Part shown: positions 1 to 10,458 of the stretch, piece after piece
Layout: each line of letters begins with the position of its first letter
How positions within the stretch are numbered: the stretch's first letter is position 1
Assembly: GCF_900184795.1 (NCBI RefSeq)
Contig: NZ_FXXN01000027.1
Coordinates: forward strand, 41,296-105,295
Origin: Magnetospirillum sp. 15-1
Lineage (GTDB): Bacteria > Pseudomonadota > Alphaproteobacteria > Rhodospirillales > Magnetospirillaceae
Reading direction: 5' to 3'
Length of the DNA: 64,000 bases
Position numbers and translations under genes: made by a program
The notes under the pieces: generated by a model
What the model was told of the DNA's origin: nothing
Databases searched by the model: none
Seen by the model: only the letters and a program-made list of their open reading frames with translations

Positions 1-354
1 GACCTGTCCCGCCTGGGTCTGGTGGTCGAGCCGTTCGGCCCCGGCGCCGTGGTGGTGCGCGAAGTCCCCGCCTTGCTGGGTGACGGCGACGTCCAGGGAC
101 TGGTGCGCGATCTGGCCGATGAATTGGCCGAATGGGGCGCCGCCACGGCGCTCGAGGAGCGGCTGCTGCACATCTGCGCCACCATGGCCTGCCACGGCTC
201 GGTGCGGGCGGGGCGCCGCCTGACCGTCCCGGAGATGAACGCCCTGCTGCGCCGCATGGAGGCCACGCCCCTGTCCGGCCAGTGCAACCACGGGCGGCCC
301 ACCCACGTTTCCCTCAGCCTCGCCGACATCGAAAAGCTGTTCGGACGGCGATAA
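1..354 (+). CDS. mutL: DNA mismatch repair protein MutL, C-terminal part
   Basis: Reading frame is open from the first base, so this is the 3' end (117 residues) of a longer gene. The sequence matches the C-terminal dimerisation/endonuclease domain of MutL: an ACHGSVRAG segment, a CNHGRPT segment and a terminal FGRR. In MutL proteins with nuclease activity these correspond to the ACR, C-P-H-GRP and FxR metal-site motifs, so the protein is probably an endonuclease-type MutL of an organism without MutH. That last step is inference, because the DQHA motif lies outside the window. Confidence 0.9.
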   Translation, partial: DLSRLGLVVEPFGPGAVVVREVPALLGDGDVQGLVRDLADELAEWGAATALEERLLHICATMACHGSVRAGRRLTVPEMNALLRRMEATPLSGQCNHGRPTHVSLSLADIEKLFGRR

Positions 355-448
355 TTCGCCGCTCCAACCCTGCTTGACCGCCGTCAATTACCATAGCTGG
401 TTAGTCAGGTACTCTGGCCTCAGTTGCTTGAAGCGAAGGAATACCGCC

Positions 449-868
449 ATGAGAAAGACCGACAGTTTCCGTAAACATCACGATGATCTCCGGGGAATCG
501 TCGGCCGGCTCGAACCCATGCTCGACCCCAAGCGGATCGCCGAAGATCCGGCGACGGTGTCCAAGGTGGTGCTCGACCTGTTCGGCAAGTTCTCCATCCA
601 TCTGGCCATCGAGGACAACACGCTGTACCCCAAATGCGCCGCCCATGCCGACGCGGCGCTGCGGCGCACCGCCGCCGAGTTCCAGGCGGAGATGGGCAAC
701 CTGTCGCAGCGCTTCGATGCCTACAAGAAGGCGTGGGCCGGCCCGCTGGCCATCGGCCGCGACCCCGCCGGCTTCGTGACGGCGACGCGGGAGATCCTGA
801 GCCTGTTCAAGGCGCGGGTGGGACGCGAGGAAAACCGCCTGTACGACCTGTTCGACAAGGCGGCGTGA
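449..868 (+). CDS. Hemerythrin HHE-domain protein
   Basis: A 139-residue protein with the four-helix hemerythrin cation-binding pattern: His10-His11 near the N-terminus, His51 and Glu55 in helix 2 (SIHLAIEDNTLYP), and a late REE acidic pair (Glu127-Glu128). The family binds a di-iron centre and senses or carries oxygen or NO, or scavenges iron; which role applies here cannot be read from sequence. The ATG at 449 is chosen because GAAGGA lies 9 bases upstream, although the frame is open from 374. It is followed by a run of hairpins before the convergent greB. Confidence 0.8.
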   Translation: MRKTDSFRKHHDDLRGIVGRLEPMLDPKRIAEDPATVSKVVLDLFGKFSIHLAIEDNTLYPKCAAHADAALRRTAAEFQAEMGNLSQRFDAYKKAWAGPLAIGRDPAGFVTATREILSLFKARVGREENRLYDLFDKAA

Positions 869-893
869 TGAAGGGCGGCCATCCGCCGCGGGA

Positions 894-934
894 TATCCGG
901 CCTGCGCTGAGTGAAACTCATCGCAGGCCGGATA
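894..934. terminator. Long perfect hairpin between convergent genes
   Basis: TATCCGGCCTGCG at 894-906 pairs perfectly with 922-934, and inside its loop TGAGT (908-912) pairs with ACTCA (916-920). It lies 26 bases after the hemerythrin gene stop and faces greB. A bidirectional terminator is likely, although neither side has a clear T-run. Weaker stems follow, such as GCGG-GATCG/CGATC-CCGC at 1009-1032. Confidence 0.55.
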
Positions 935-1051
935 GGCCCAAGGGGCCGCGCGGCTTATGCCGCGGAAGGCAAGGGCGTACAGCGCCCGCGCGGCCGCATG
1001 AGGGCGCTGCGGCGATCGGTTTCGATCACCGCAGATTGATGTAGGGAGTCA

Positions 1052-1596
1052 TCACTCCCCGTAGCGGATTTCCACCACCTCGATCATTTCGATGCCGGAA
1101 GGGGTCCGCACCGGCACGGAATCGCCCTCGAACGCCTTCAGCAGCGCCCGAGCCACCGGCGAGATCCAACTGATCAAGCCCCTCTCCATATCGGCCTCGT
1201 CGATGCCGACGATGGTGATGGTGATTTCCTCGTCGCGGGGACTGGCATAGGTGACGGTGGCGCCGAAGAACACCTGATCGCGCTTCTTCTGCTGGTCGGG
1301 ATCGACCACATGGGCGGATTCGATCCGCTTGGTGAGGAAACGGATGCGGCGGTCGATCTCGCGCAGGCGCTTCTTGCCATAGAGATAGTCGCCATTCTCC
1401 GAGCGGTCGCCGTTGCCCGCCGCCCACGACACCACCTCGACCACCTTGGGCCGCTCCACCTTGAGCAGGTGGGACAGCTCGGCCTTCAGCGCCGCGAAGC
1501 CCTGGGGCCGCATGTAGTTCTTGGAGCCCGGCGGCAGACCCTTGGGGGTATCCTCCAGCTCGTCGTCACCATCGCTTTCCTTGGTGAAGGCCTTGC

Positions 1597-1600
<4 letters not shown>
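1052..1600 (-). CDS. greB: Transcription elongation factor GreB
   Basis: 182 residues. It has the Gre-factor architecture: an N-terminal coiled coil (residues about 30-100) carrying the conserved [16 protein letters not shown] tip, with the acidic residues that reach the RNA polymerase active site, and a C-terminal FKBP-like domain ([11 protein letters not shown], then [11 protein letters not shown]). GreB and GreA stimulate cleavage of backtracked RNA. The [29 protein letters not shown] form fits GreB better than GreA. The ATG at 1600 has AAGGGAG upstream, and its ATGA overlaps the stop of tsaD, so the two genes are translationally coupled. Confidence 0.9.
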
Positions 1601-3640
<2,040 letters not shown>

Positions 3641-3715
3641 GCCGTGGCGGTCCCCACCCCACCACGCGCGCCCGGCGCCGGGGTTGGCGGGGCGGCCGGT
3701 GCCGGAGCGCGAAAA

Positions 3716-4444
3716 TTGAGAGCCCTGGTGACCCGCCCCAAGGAGGATTCCGAAGGCGTGGCCCGCGTGCTGGCCGAACGCGGCCTCGACGTGATGGTCG
3801 AGCCGCTGCTCGACATCGAACCGGTGGCCGGCGCCATCATCGACACCGATGGCGCCCAGGGCATATTGGTGACCAGCGCCAACGGCATCCGCGCCCTGGC
3901 CCGCCTGCATCCGGGCCGTGACCTGCCCATCTGGGCGGTGGGCGACGCCTCGGGCCGCGCCGCGCGCGAAATGGGCTTTTCACGGGTGGAATGCGCCGGC
4001 GGCGACGTGGACAGTCTGGCCGCGCTGGTCGAATCCCGTGTCGACCCCAAGGCCGGGGCGCTGCTGCACGCCGCCGGCTCGGTGACGGCCGGCGATCTGT
4101 CGGGATGGTTGTCGGCGAAGGGATTCGAGGTGCGCCGCCGGGTCCTGTACCGGGCGGTGACGGCGACCCGGCTTTCAGCCTCGCTGTGCGATACCCTGCG
4201 GACCGGGGGCCTGCATCTCGCCCTGTTTTTCTCTCCCCGCACCGCCCGGACCTTTGCTACCCTGGCGATCGAAGCGGGGGTGCGGGATACGCTCGGCACC
4301 ATCGCCGCCTACGGTCTGTCGGCCAATGTTTCGGCCGAGCTGTCCCCCCTGCCCTGGCGGGTGCTGCGACAGGCGGCCGAACCTAGCCAGGCCGCCTTGC
4401 TGGCCGCCATCGACGACGATCTCAACCGGGGATTCAGCCCATGA
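3716..4444 (+). CDS. hemD: Uroporphyrinogen-III synthase
   Basis: HemD closes hydroxymethylbilane to uroporphyrinogen III with inversion of ring D. The protein is weakly conserved, but RALVTRPKEDSEGVARVL at the start, the VTSANGIRALAR segment, and FFSPRTARTF in the second half fit the two-lobe HemD fold, and the position behind hemC supports the call. The TTG at 3716 (GGAG 8 bases upstream) gives the typical N-terminus. A GTG at 3644 would add a 24-residue Pro/Gly/Ala-rich tail and is a possible alternative. The stop overlaps the next start as ATGA. Confidence 0.85.
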   Translation: MRALVTRPKEDSEGVARVLAERGLDVMVEPLLDIEPVAGAIIDTDGAQGILVTSANGIRALARLHPGRDLPIWAVGDASGRAAREMGFSRVECAGGDVDSLAALVESRVDPKAGALLHAAGSVTAGDLSGWLSAKGFEVRRRVLYRAVTATRLSASLCDTLRTGGLHLALFFSPRTARTFATLAIEAGVRDTLGTIAAYGLSANVSAELSPLPWRVLRQAAEPSQAALLAAIDDDLNRGFSP

Positions 4445-5455
4445 CGTCAGAGCCCGCTTCCGAGCCCACCGCCCCCGTGGAGGTGCCGCCCCAGGGAGCC
4501 CCGAACAAGTCGTCGGCCCCCCTGATCGCCGTGCTGGCGGTCCTCGCCCTGGGCGGCGCGGCCGCCGTCAGCTTTCCCATGTGGCGCGGCCATATGGGCA
4601 TGCCCGGACCGGCGGGCATGGACTCCTTCGAGGTGGAGAACCTGCGGGCCGAGCTGTCGGCCGCCACCAATCGTATCGCCCAATTGGAAGCGCGCCCCGC
4701 CGCCGCTCCGGGGGCGATGGACAACGCCCGCCTCGACCGGCTGGAGGAGGCGCTCAAGACGGCCCAGGGTCACGCCGCCGGCCCGGCCGGTGAAATCGAT
4801 TCACTTGCGAAACAGGTTGCCGACCTCAAGCGCAACTCCGCCGAGGCCAGACGCCGTCCTGCGTCTGGCCGAGCGTCTGGAGCTGATGGATCTCGCCATT
4901 CGGGAGCTTCAGGCCCGGCGCTCGTCGGCCGCCGCCCTGCTGCTGGCCGCCGGCCAGTTGCGCGAGGCGGTGGCGGCCGAGCGCCGGCCCTTCGACGCCG
5001 AATGGCGCGCCGCCCGCGTGCTGGCGGGCGAGGATGCCGAAAGCCTCGCCCTGCTCGACGGACTGAAGGAACAGGCCGCCGCCGGTATCGCCACCCGCGC
5101 CGCCCTGGTGCAGCGCTTCGACGCCCTGGCCCCGGCGCTGATCCGCGCCGAAATCCTGCCCGAGGGTGACGGCTGGTGGCGGCATGCCGCCGACCGCCTG
5201 CTGTCGCTGATCACCATCCGCCGCGAGGACGGCGCCACCATCGGCCAGAACGCCGCCGCGATCATCGGCCGCGCCCAGGCGGCGCTGACGCGGGGTGATT
5301 TCGCCGCCGCCCTGACCGAGCTGGAATTCCTGAGTCCCGGCCCGGCCGAGGCCGCCCGGCCCTGGATCGCCGAAGCCAAGGCGCGCCAAGGCGCCGACAA
5401 GGCCCTGTCGCAACTGACCGCCCAGGCGGTGGCCCTGGCCGGAGCGAAGCCATGA
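4441..5455 (+). CDS. Mitofilin-like inner-membrane protein, with apparent +1 frameshift
   Basis: This is the alphaproteobacterial mitofilin (Mic60)-type protein commonly encoded between hemD and hemY. In order it has a Pro-rich N-terminus, one membrane segment (LIAVLAVLALGGAAAVSF, about residues 24-42), a coiled coil (about 60-140), and an Ala-rich helical C-terminal half ending at 5455. The first part (to about 4848) and the second part (LRLAERLELMDLAIRELQ onwards) lie in different frames. Removing one A in GCCAGACGCC gives AEADAVLRLAE and restores one 337-residue protein. Homologues shape inner-membrane structures. ATGA overlaps join it to hemD and hemY. Confidence 0.75.
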
Positions 5456-6734
5456 GGCGGCTGCTCGCCTTCCTGATCCTTACCGGAGTGGTGGTGGCTG
5501 GCGCCGTCTGGCTGGCCGACCGTCCGGGCGAGGTCACCATCCACTGGCTGGGCTGGCGGGTAGACACCACCGTACCGGTGCTGCTGGCCGCCCTGGTGCT
5601 GCTGTTGGTGGCGCTGTCGGTGCTGAACCGACTGGTGCGCACCGTGTTCGGCGCCCCCGGCCGCTGGTTCGAATCGCGCCGCCTCGGCCGTCAGCGCAAG
5701 GGCTATACCGCCCTGGCCGACGGGCTGGCGGCGGCGGCTTCGGGCGACACCCTGCGCGCCGGCAAGCTGGCCCGCAAGGCCGACAGGCTGCTGCGGAACC
5801 CGGCGGTCACCGGGCTGCTGACCGCCCAGGCCGCCCAGCTCAGCGGTGACGATGACCAGTTGCGCGACCGCTACCAGACCATGACCGAGCGCAAGGAAAC
5901 CGCCTTCCTCGGCCACAAGGGACTGGCCGATCTGGCGCTGAAGGCGGGCGATTGCGATACCGCACGGGTCGAGGCGGGCAAGGCCTTCCTGCTGCAGCCC
6001 GGCGCCGAGGGTCTGGCCGGCATGCTGCTCGACCTGCAGGTGGGGGCCGGTGCCTGGGCGGAAGCCGAACAGGTGCTGCGCACCGCGCGGCGCCGCGACG
6101 CCTTGCCCGCCGCCGAACTGGCCCGCCGCCGCGCCCTGGTCCTGCTGGGCCGCGCCGAGGAGGCGCTGGGGGCCGGCAACGAGGCGCAGGCCCTGGACTG
6201 GGCCTTGGATGCCCGCGACGCCGATCCGCTGTTCGTTCCCGCCGTTTCCCTGGCCGCCGGGCTGTATCGCCGGCGCGGCAAGGAACGCAAGGCGGCGTCC
6301 CTGCTGAAGGCCTGCGCTTCAAGGCCGCCCCCCATCCGCTGCTGATCGCCGGCTGGCTGGCCCTGGGCGAGGGCGAGAGCGCGCTGGAGCGGGTGAAAAG
6401 GGTGCAGGAGCTGGTCCAGGCCAATCCCGCCTCGCCCGACGGCCACGTGGCCCTGGCCGAGGCGTCCCTGGCCGCCCAATTGTGGGGGCAGGCCCGCACC
6501 CATTTGCAGAAGGCCCTGGAACAGCGGCCGACCCGCGCCGTCTTCCAGTTGCTGGCCCGCGTCGAGCGCGAGGAGCGCAAGGACGAGGCCGCCGCCAATG
6601 TCTGGCTGATGAGGGCCGGAACCGATTCGATTCCGGAACCGTCCTGGACCTGCGGGGGCTGCGGCCATCATACCCCCGACTTCGCCGTATGCTGCCCGGC
6701 CTGCGGCGCCCCCGGCCGCCTGGAGTGGACATGA
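5452..6734 (+). CDS. hemY: HemY-type TPR membrane protein with C-terminal zinc ribbon, apparent frameshift
   Basis: The N-terminus has two membrane segments (residues about 3-20 and 42-60) with the HemY motif VTIHWLGWRVDT between them, followed by tetratricopeptide-like helices rich in Ala and Leu. The C-terminus carries WTCGGCGHH and CCPACGAPG, a CxxC...CxxC zinc-ribbon-like tail. The frame breaks near 6307-6320: the N-terminal frame stops at 6345, while FKAAPHPLLIAGWLALGEG continues one base back. One missing base, for instance AAGGCC for AAGGGCC, would restore about 427 codons. HemY is linked to heme synthesis, but its biochemical role is unsettled. Coupled by ATGA to the cytochrome gene. 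Confidence 0.8.
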
Positions 6735-7324
6735 CCCGATACGCCGTAACCCTGGCCGCCCTGGCGGCCCTTTGCGCCTCTCCCGCCCTGGCCGCCGACG
6801 GCAAGGCGCTGTTCGCCGCCAAGGGCTGCGTCGCCTGCCACGGCGAAGCGGGCGCCAAGCCCATCGCCGGCTCTCCCAACATCGCCGGACAGAACGCCGT
6901 CTACCTGCTGCGCCAGATGACCGAGATCGCCGACGGCACCCGTTCCTCGGCTCCGGTCAAGGTGATGAAGCCGGTGATCGACAAGACCACCCCCGACGAG
7001 CGCAAGGTGCTGGCCGAGTGGCTGGCGACGCAAAGGCCCGCCGAGGCCCAGCCGGGCGACAAGGCCAAGGCCGAGCAGGGCGCCGAGCTGTTCGACGAGA
7101 ACGGCTGCATCGGCTGCCACGGCGCCGACGGCCTGAAGCCGCTGGCCGACTATCCGTTCCTCGCCGGGCAGCGCAAGGACTACCTGATGGTCCAGATCAA
7201 GGCCATCCGCGACGAGATCCGCTCGACGCGGCGCACCCGCATGATGACCGCCAACGTGCGCAAGTTCTCCGAGGCCCAGGTCGAGCAGGTGGCCGAGTTT
7301 CTTTCGCAGACGAAACGGAAATAG
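6731..7324 (+). CDS. Diheme cytochrome c4-type protein
   Basis: 197 residues with a Sec signal peptide (RYAVTLAALAALCASPALA, cleavage after ALAA) and two class I cytochrome c domains, each with a CxxCH heme site: GCVACHGE in the first and GCIGCHGA in the second. Distal methionine candidates follow in each half (VKVMKPVID; RRTRMMTANV). It is a periplasmic electron carrier, typical of c4 cytochromes serving terminal oxidases. It is the last heme-linked member of the operon from hemC. Confidence 0.88.
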   Translation: MTRYAVTLAALAALCASPALAADGKALFAAKGCVACHGEAGAKPIAGSPNIAGQNAVYLLRQMTEIADGTRSSAPVKVMKPVIDKTTPDERKVLAEWLATQRPAEAQPGDKAKAEQGAELFDENGCIGCHGADGLKPLADYPFLAGQRKDYLMVQIKAIRDEIRSTRRTRMMTANVRKFSEAQVEQVAEFLSQTKRK

Positions 7325-7333
7325 GCGGCCGGG

Positions 7334-7870
7334 ATGAACTCACTTCCTCCGTCCCCCCTTCCCTTGGCCACCCTGGTTCTGGGCGGCGCCCGCTCCGGCA
7401 AGTCGGCCTATGCCGAATCCCTGTTCGGCGGCCAATCCGCCCTCTACCTCGCCACCGGCCAGGCCCTGGACGGCGAGATGGCCGAGCGTATCGACCATCA
7501 CCGCCGCCGCCGGGGATCGGGCTGGAGCACGCTGGAAGAGCCCCTCGATCTCGCCGACACCCTGGACAACGTCATGCGACCCGACCGGCCGGTGCTGGTG
7601 GACTGCCTGACCATGTGGCTGTCCAATCTGATGCAGGCCGGACGCGACATCGACCATTCGGTGGAGCGCCTGTGCGAGGTTCTGACCAATCCGGCCGGGC
7701 CGGTGGTGCTGGTCTCCAACGAGGTGGGCATGGGACTGGTACCCGAGACCCGCCTGGGGCGCCAGTTCCGCGACCATCAGGGCCGGGTCAACCAGCGGGT
7801 CGCCGCCATCAGCCGCCGGGTGGTGTTCGTCGCCGCCGGCCTTCCCCTGGTTCTCAAGGATATTTCCTGA
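7334..7870 (+). CDS. cobU: Adenosylcobinamide kinase / adenosylcobinamide-phosphate guanylyltransferase
   Basis: 178 residues, the normal size for CobU/CobP, which phosphorylates adenosylcobinamide and then transfers GMP from GTP in nucleotide-loop assembly of cobalamin. Visible motifs are the P-loop LGGARSGKSAYAE (about residues 16-27), YLATGQ, DCLTMWLSNL, VSNEVGMGLVPE and GRVNQ. Start ATG at 7334, 9 bases after the cytochrome stop. The gene overlaps the following cobW-like ATG as TGATG. Confidence 0.93.
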   Translation: MNSLPPSPLPLATLVLGGARSGKSAYAESLFGGQSALYLATGQALDGEMAERIDHHRRRRGSGWSTLEEPLDLADTLDNVMRPDRPVLVDCLTMWLSNLMQAGRDIDHSVERLCEVLTNPAGPVVLVSNEVGMGLVPETRLGRQFRDHQGRVNQRVAAISRRVVFVAAGLPLVLKDIS

Positions 7871-8874
7871 TGCGCAAGGTTCCTACCACCGTCATCACCG
7901 GTTTCCTGGGGGCCGGCAAGACCACCCTGGTCCGCCACCTGCTGGCCAACAACCAGGGGCGGCGCATCGCGCTGATCGTCAACGAGTTCGGCGATATCGG
8001 AGTGGATGGCGAACTGCTGGCCGCCTGCGGCGTGGCGGGCTGTGCCGAGGAGGACATCGTCGAACTGGCCAACGGCTGCCTGTGCTGCACCGTGGCCGAC
8101 GAGTTCCTGCCCACCATGCAGGCCCTGCTGGACCGCCCCAACCCGCCCGACCACATCGTCATCGAGACCTCGGGCCTGGCGCTGCCCAAGCCGCTGGTCA
8201 AGGCCTTCCACTGGCCGGAAATCCGCTCGAGGGTCACCGTGGACGGCGTGGTGGCGGTGGTCGACGCCCCGGCGGCGGCCGCCGGCCGCTTCGCCTCGAC
8301 GCCGGAGGAGATGGCGCGGCCCGACCACGACAATCCGCTGGAGGAGGTGTTCGAGGACCAGCTGGCCTGCGCCGACCTGATCCTCCTCAACAAATCCGAT
8401 CTGATGGAGGCCGCCGCCCTGGCGGTCCTGCAAGGCGACATCGAGGCGCGGCTGCGCCCCGGCGTCAAGACCCAGCCCACCCGCATGTCGGCCATCGATC
8501 CGGTGGTGGTGCTGGGCCTGTCGGCCGCCGCCGAGGAGGACCTGGCCGCCCGCCCGTCCCACCATGACGCCGAGGACGGCCACGATCACGACGACTTCGA
8601 AAGCTTCGCCGTCCGCCTGCCGGTGGTCGACGATCCGGCCATCATCGAGGCCCGCGCCGTGGCCGCCATCGCCGCCCACGACATCCTGCGCCTCAAGGGC
8701 TTCCTGGCGATCACCGGCAAGCCGGCCCGCCACGTCATCCAGGCGGTCGGTACGAGAGTGGAACGATATTTCGACCGCCCGTGGAAGGCCGACGAGGAGC
8801 GCGTCGGCACCCTGGTGGTGATCGGCCGCACCGGCCTCGACCGCACGGCCATCGAGGCGATACTCCGTGGCTGA
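7870..8874 (+). CDS. cobW: CobW-family G3E GTPase, metallochaperone
   Basis: 334 residues. The G3E family signature is clear: Walker A GFLGAGKTTL at residues 10-19, NEFGDIG, the metal-binding CxCC in ELANGCLCCTV, the switch ETSGLA, and NKSD for guanine recognition. A His/Asp-rich stretch (DAEDGHDHDDF, about residues 236-246) precedes the CobW C-terminal domain. Its position behind cobU supports a role in cobalt delivery for cobalamin synthesis rather than zinc homeostasis. The usual next gene, cobN, is absent, and an insertion sequence begins about 90 bases downstream. Confidence 0.88.
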   Translation: MRKVPTTVITGFLGAGKTTLVRHLLANNQGRRIALIVNEFGDIGVDGELLAACGVAGCAEEDIVELANGCLCCTVADEFLPTMQALLDRPNPPDHIVIETSGLALPKPLVKAFHWPEIRSRVTVDGVVAVVDAPAAAAGRFASTPEEMARPDHDNPLEEVFEDQLACADLILLNKSDLMEAAALAVLQGDIEARLRPGVKTQPTRMSAIDPVVVLGLSAAAEEDLAARPSHHDAEDGHDHDDFESFAVRLPVVDDPAIIEARAVAAIAAHDILRLKGFLAITGKPARHVIQAVGTRVERYFDRPWKADEERVGTLVVIGRTGLDRTAIEAILRG

Positions 8875-8965
8875 CAATCCGGCGGGTTTGACATGTCTCT
8901 CCGGCACAAGGCCTTCCTCAGGCACGGATTGACACGGATGCCGGCATTGCCGGCCACGGATGATG

Positions 8966-10314
8966 GTGTGGACGGCCCCTGCTCACCGGCATCGAAGTGC
9001 CCTAACGTGGTCGTTTCTGAGACGCCACAAAGAGGGGGCCGCCCATGAGCGAGATTATCAGGATTGCGATCGACCTGTCGAAGGGCGCGTTTGCGCTGCA
9101 CGGGGTGAATGCGGATGAAGAAGCGATTTTGTGCCGTCAGTTGAAGCGCGGCCAGGTTCTCGGCTTTTTCACCAAGCTGTCGCCGTGCCTGGTGGGGATG
9201 GAGGCGTGCGCCTCGGCCCATTACTGGGCGCGGGAGATCGGGGCGCTGGGCCACGAGGTGGTGCTGGTCCCGCCGGCCTATGTGAAGCCGTACGTCAAGC
9301 GCGGCCGCAAGAACGACGCCAATGACGCCGCTGCCATTTGCGAAGCGATGGCGCGGCGCTCTGTCCCCCGGGTGCCGGTCAAGACGCCCGAGCAGCAGGC
9401 GGTGCTGATGCTTCATCGTGCCCGCAAGATGCTGGTGGGCCAGCGTACCATGCTCGCCAATGCGGTGCGGGCGCATCTGGCCGAGTTCGGCATCGTCGCG
9501 CCGTGCGGCGACAAAGCGCTCGACGGCCTGATCGCTCTTGCCGTGGATGCCGGCGATCTGGCTTTGCCGCAATTGGCGCGCGAGGCGCTGGGCATGCTGG
9601 CGGCACAGTTGCGCGATGCCGAGGCCAAGATCGATGCGCTCGAGCACGAAGTCCTGGCGGCTCAGCGCGCCGACGAGGCCTGTCGACGTCTGACGAGCAT
9701 CCCGTCCATCGGTCCGGTCACCGCCAGCGCCATCGCCGCCACCATGGGCGACCCTCATCGCTTCAAGACCGGCCGCGACTTCGCCGCCTGGCTCGGCCTG
9801 GTGCCGTCGCAGCACTCGACCGGAGGCAAGACCGCCCTTGGCCCCATCACCAAGGCCGGCGACCGCTATCTCCGCTCCTTGCTCGTCGTCTGTGCCACCG
9901 GCATGTTGCGCCACCGAACCGAAAGCCCGTGGATCAAGGCGCTGCTGGAACGCATGCCGGCACGCAAGGCTACCGTCGCCATCGCCAACAAGCTGGCCCG
10001 GATCGCCTGGGCTATTCTCGCCCATGGCGGCACATATCACAGGCAAGCCGGATTGGCCGCCTGAACCAAAGTCCAACCACGGCACTTCGATTGCGAGGGC
10101 GATGAAAGCGTGATGGCGACCGGTCAGACCCACGAGCCGAAAAACCCTGTTCGTGTCCCGGCCGGTCGAGGCCGTACGGATGATTTGGGAGCGGTTCGCG
10201 GATCACATCATGGCCAGCGGCAAGGTGTGCCGCGCAAACAGGCCGGACACATGACTGCCCCAGACCGGCGGACACTGCGCCTAATTTTCCTTGCAACGCA
10301 GGGGCCGTCCACAC
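8966..10314 (+). mobile_element. IS110-family (IS1111 group) insertion sequence
   Basis: Perfect 17-bp inverted repeats, GTGTGGACGGCCCCTGC at 8966-8982 and its complement at 10298-10314, bracket a single transposase gene. Inverted repeats near the ends distinguish the IS1111 group from other IS110 elements. ATGAT occurs at both sides (8960-8964 and 10315-10319) and may mark the junction. Exact ends are uncertain because this group's termini extend a few bases beyond the repeats. About 230 bases of apparently non-coding DNA follow the transposase gene. Confidence 0.85.
9045..10064 (+). CDS. IS110/IS1111-family transposase
   Basis: 339 residues, full length. The N-terminal DEDD (RuvC-like) domain shows IAIDLSKGAFALHG, LVGMEACASAHYWARE and KNDANDAAAICEA. 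The C-terminal Transposase_20 domain shows LTSIPSIGPVTASAIAATMGD and FAAWLGLVPSQHSTGGK, where the serine of the SQHSTGGK box is the family's conserved nucleophile region. These enzymes move DNA through a circular intermediate. The copy appears intact, so the element may still be active. Confidence 0.95.
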   Translation: MSEIIRIAIDLSKGAFALHGVNADEEAILCRQLKRGQVLGFFTKLSPCLVGMEACASAHYWAREIGALGHEVVLVPPAYVKPYVKRGRKNDANDAAAICEAMARRSVPRVPVKTPEQQAVLMLHRARKMLVGQRTMLANAVRAHLAEFGIVAPCGDKALDGLIALAVDAGDLALPQLAREALGMLAAQLRDAEAKIDALEHEVLAAQRADEACRRLTSIPSIGPVTASAIAATMGDPHRFKTGRDFAAWLGLVPSQHSTGGKTALGPITKAGDRYLRSLLVVCATGMLRHRTESPWIKALLERMPARKATVAIANKLARIAWAILAHGGTYHRQAGLAA

Positions 10315-10319
10315 ATGAT

Positions 10320-10347
10320 CACGGAGAATAAAAGTTCTCTCTCCGTG
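10320..10347. terminator. Hairpin just outside the IS right end
   Basis: CACGGAGA at 10320-10327 pairs with TCTCCGTG at 10340-10347 around a 12-base loop. It lies downstream of the chemoreceptor gene on the minus strand and next to the right IS repeat. There is no U-tract, so termination is possible rather than established. Confidence 0.35.
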
Positions 10348-10458
10348 TCCATCCGCGAGCGGTGCCAGGCGCCGCATCCGTGTCCTCCGCGCCTTGCGAC
10401 TCCGTTCCGACCGTGTCGGATCAAATCGGATGCCAGTGCCTCGGGGTGACGGGTCTGT

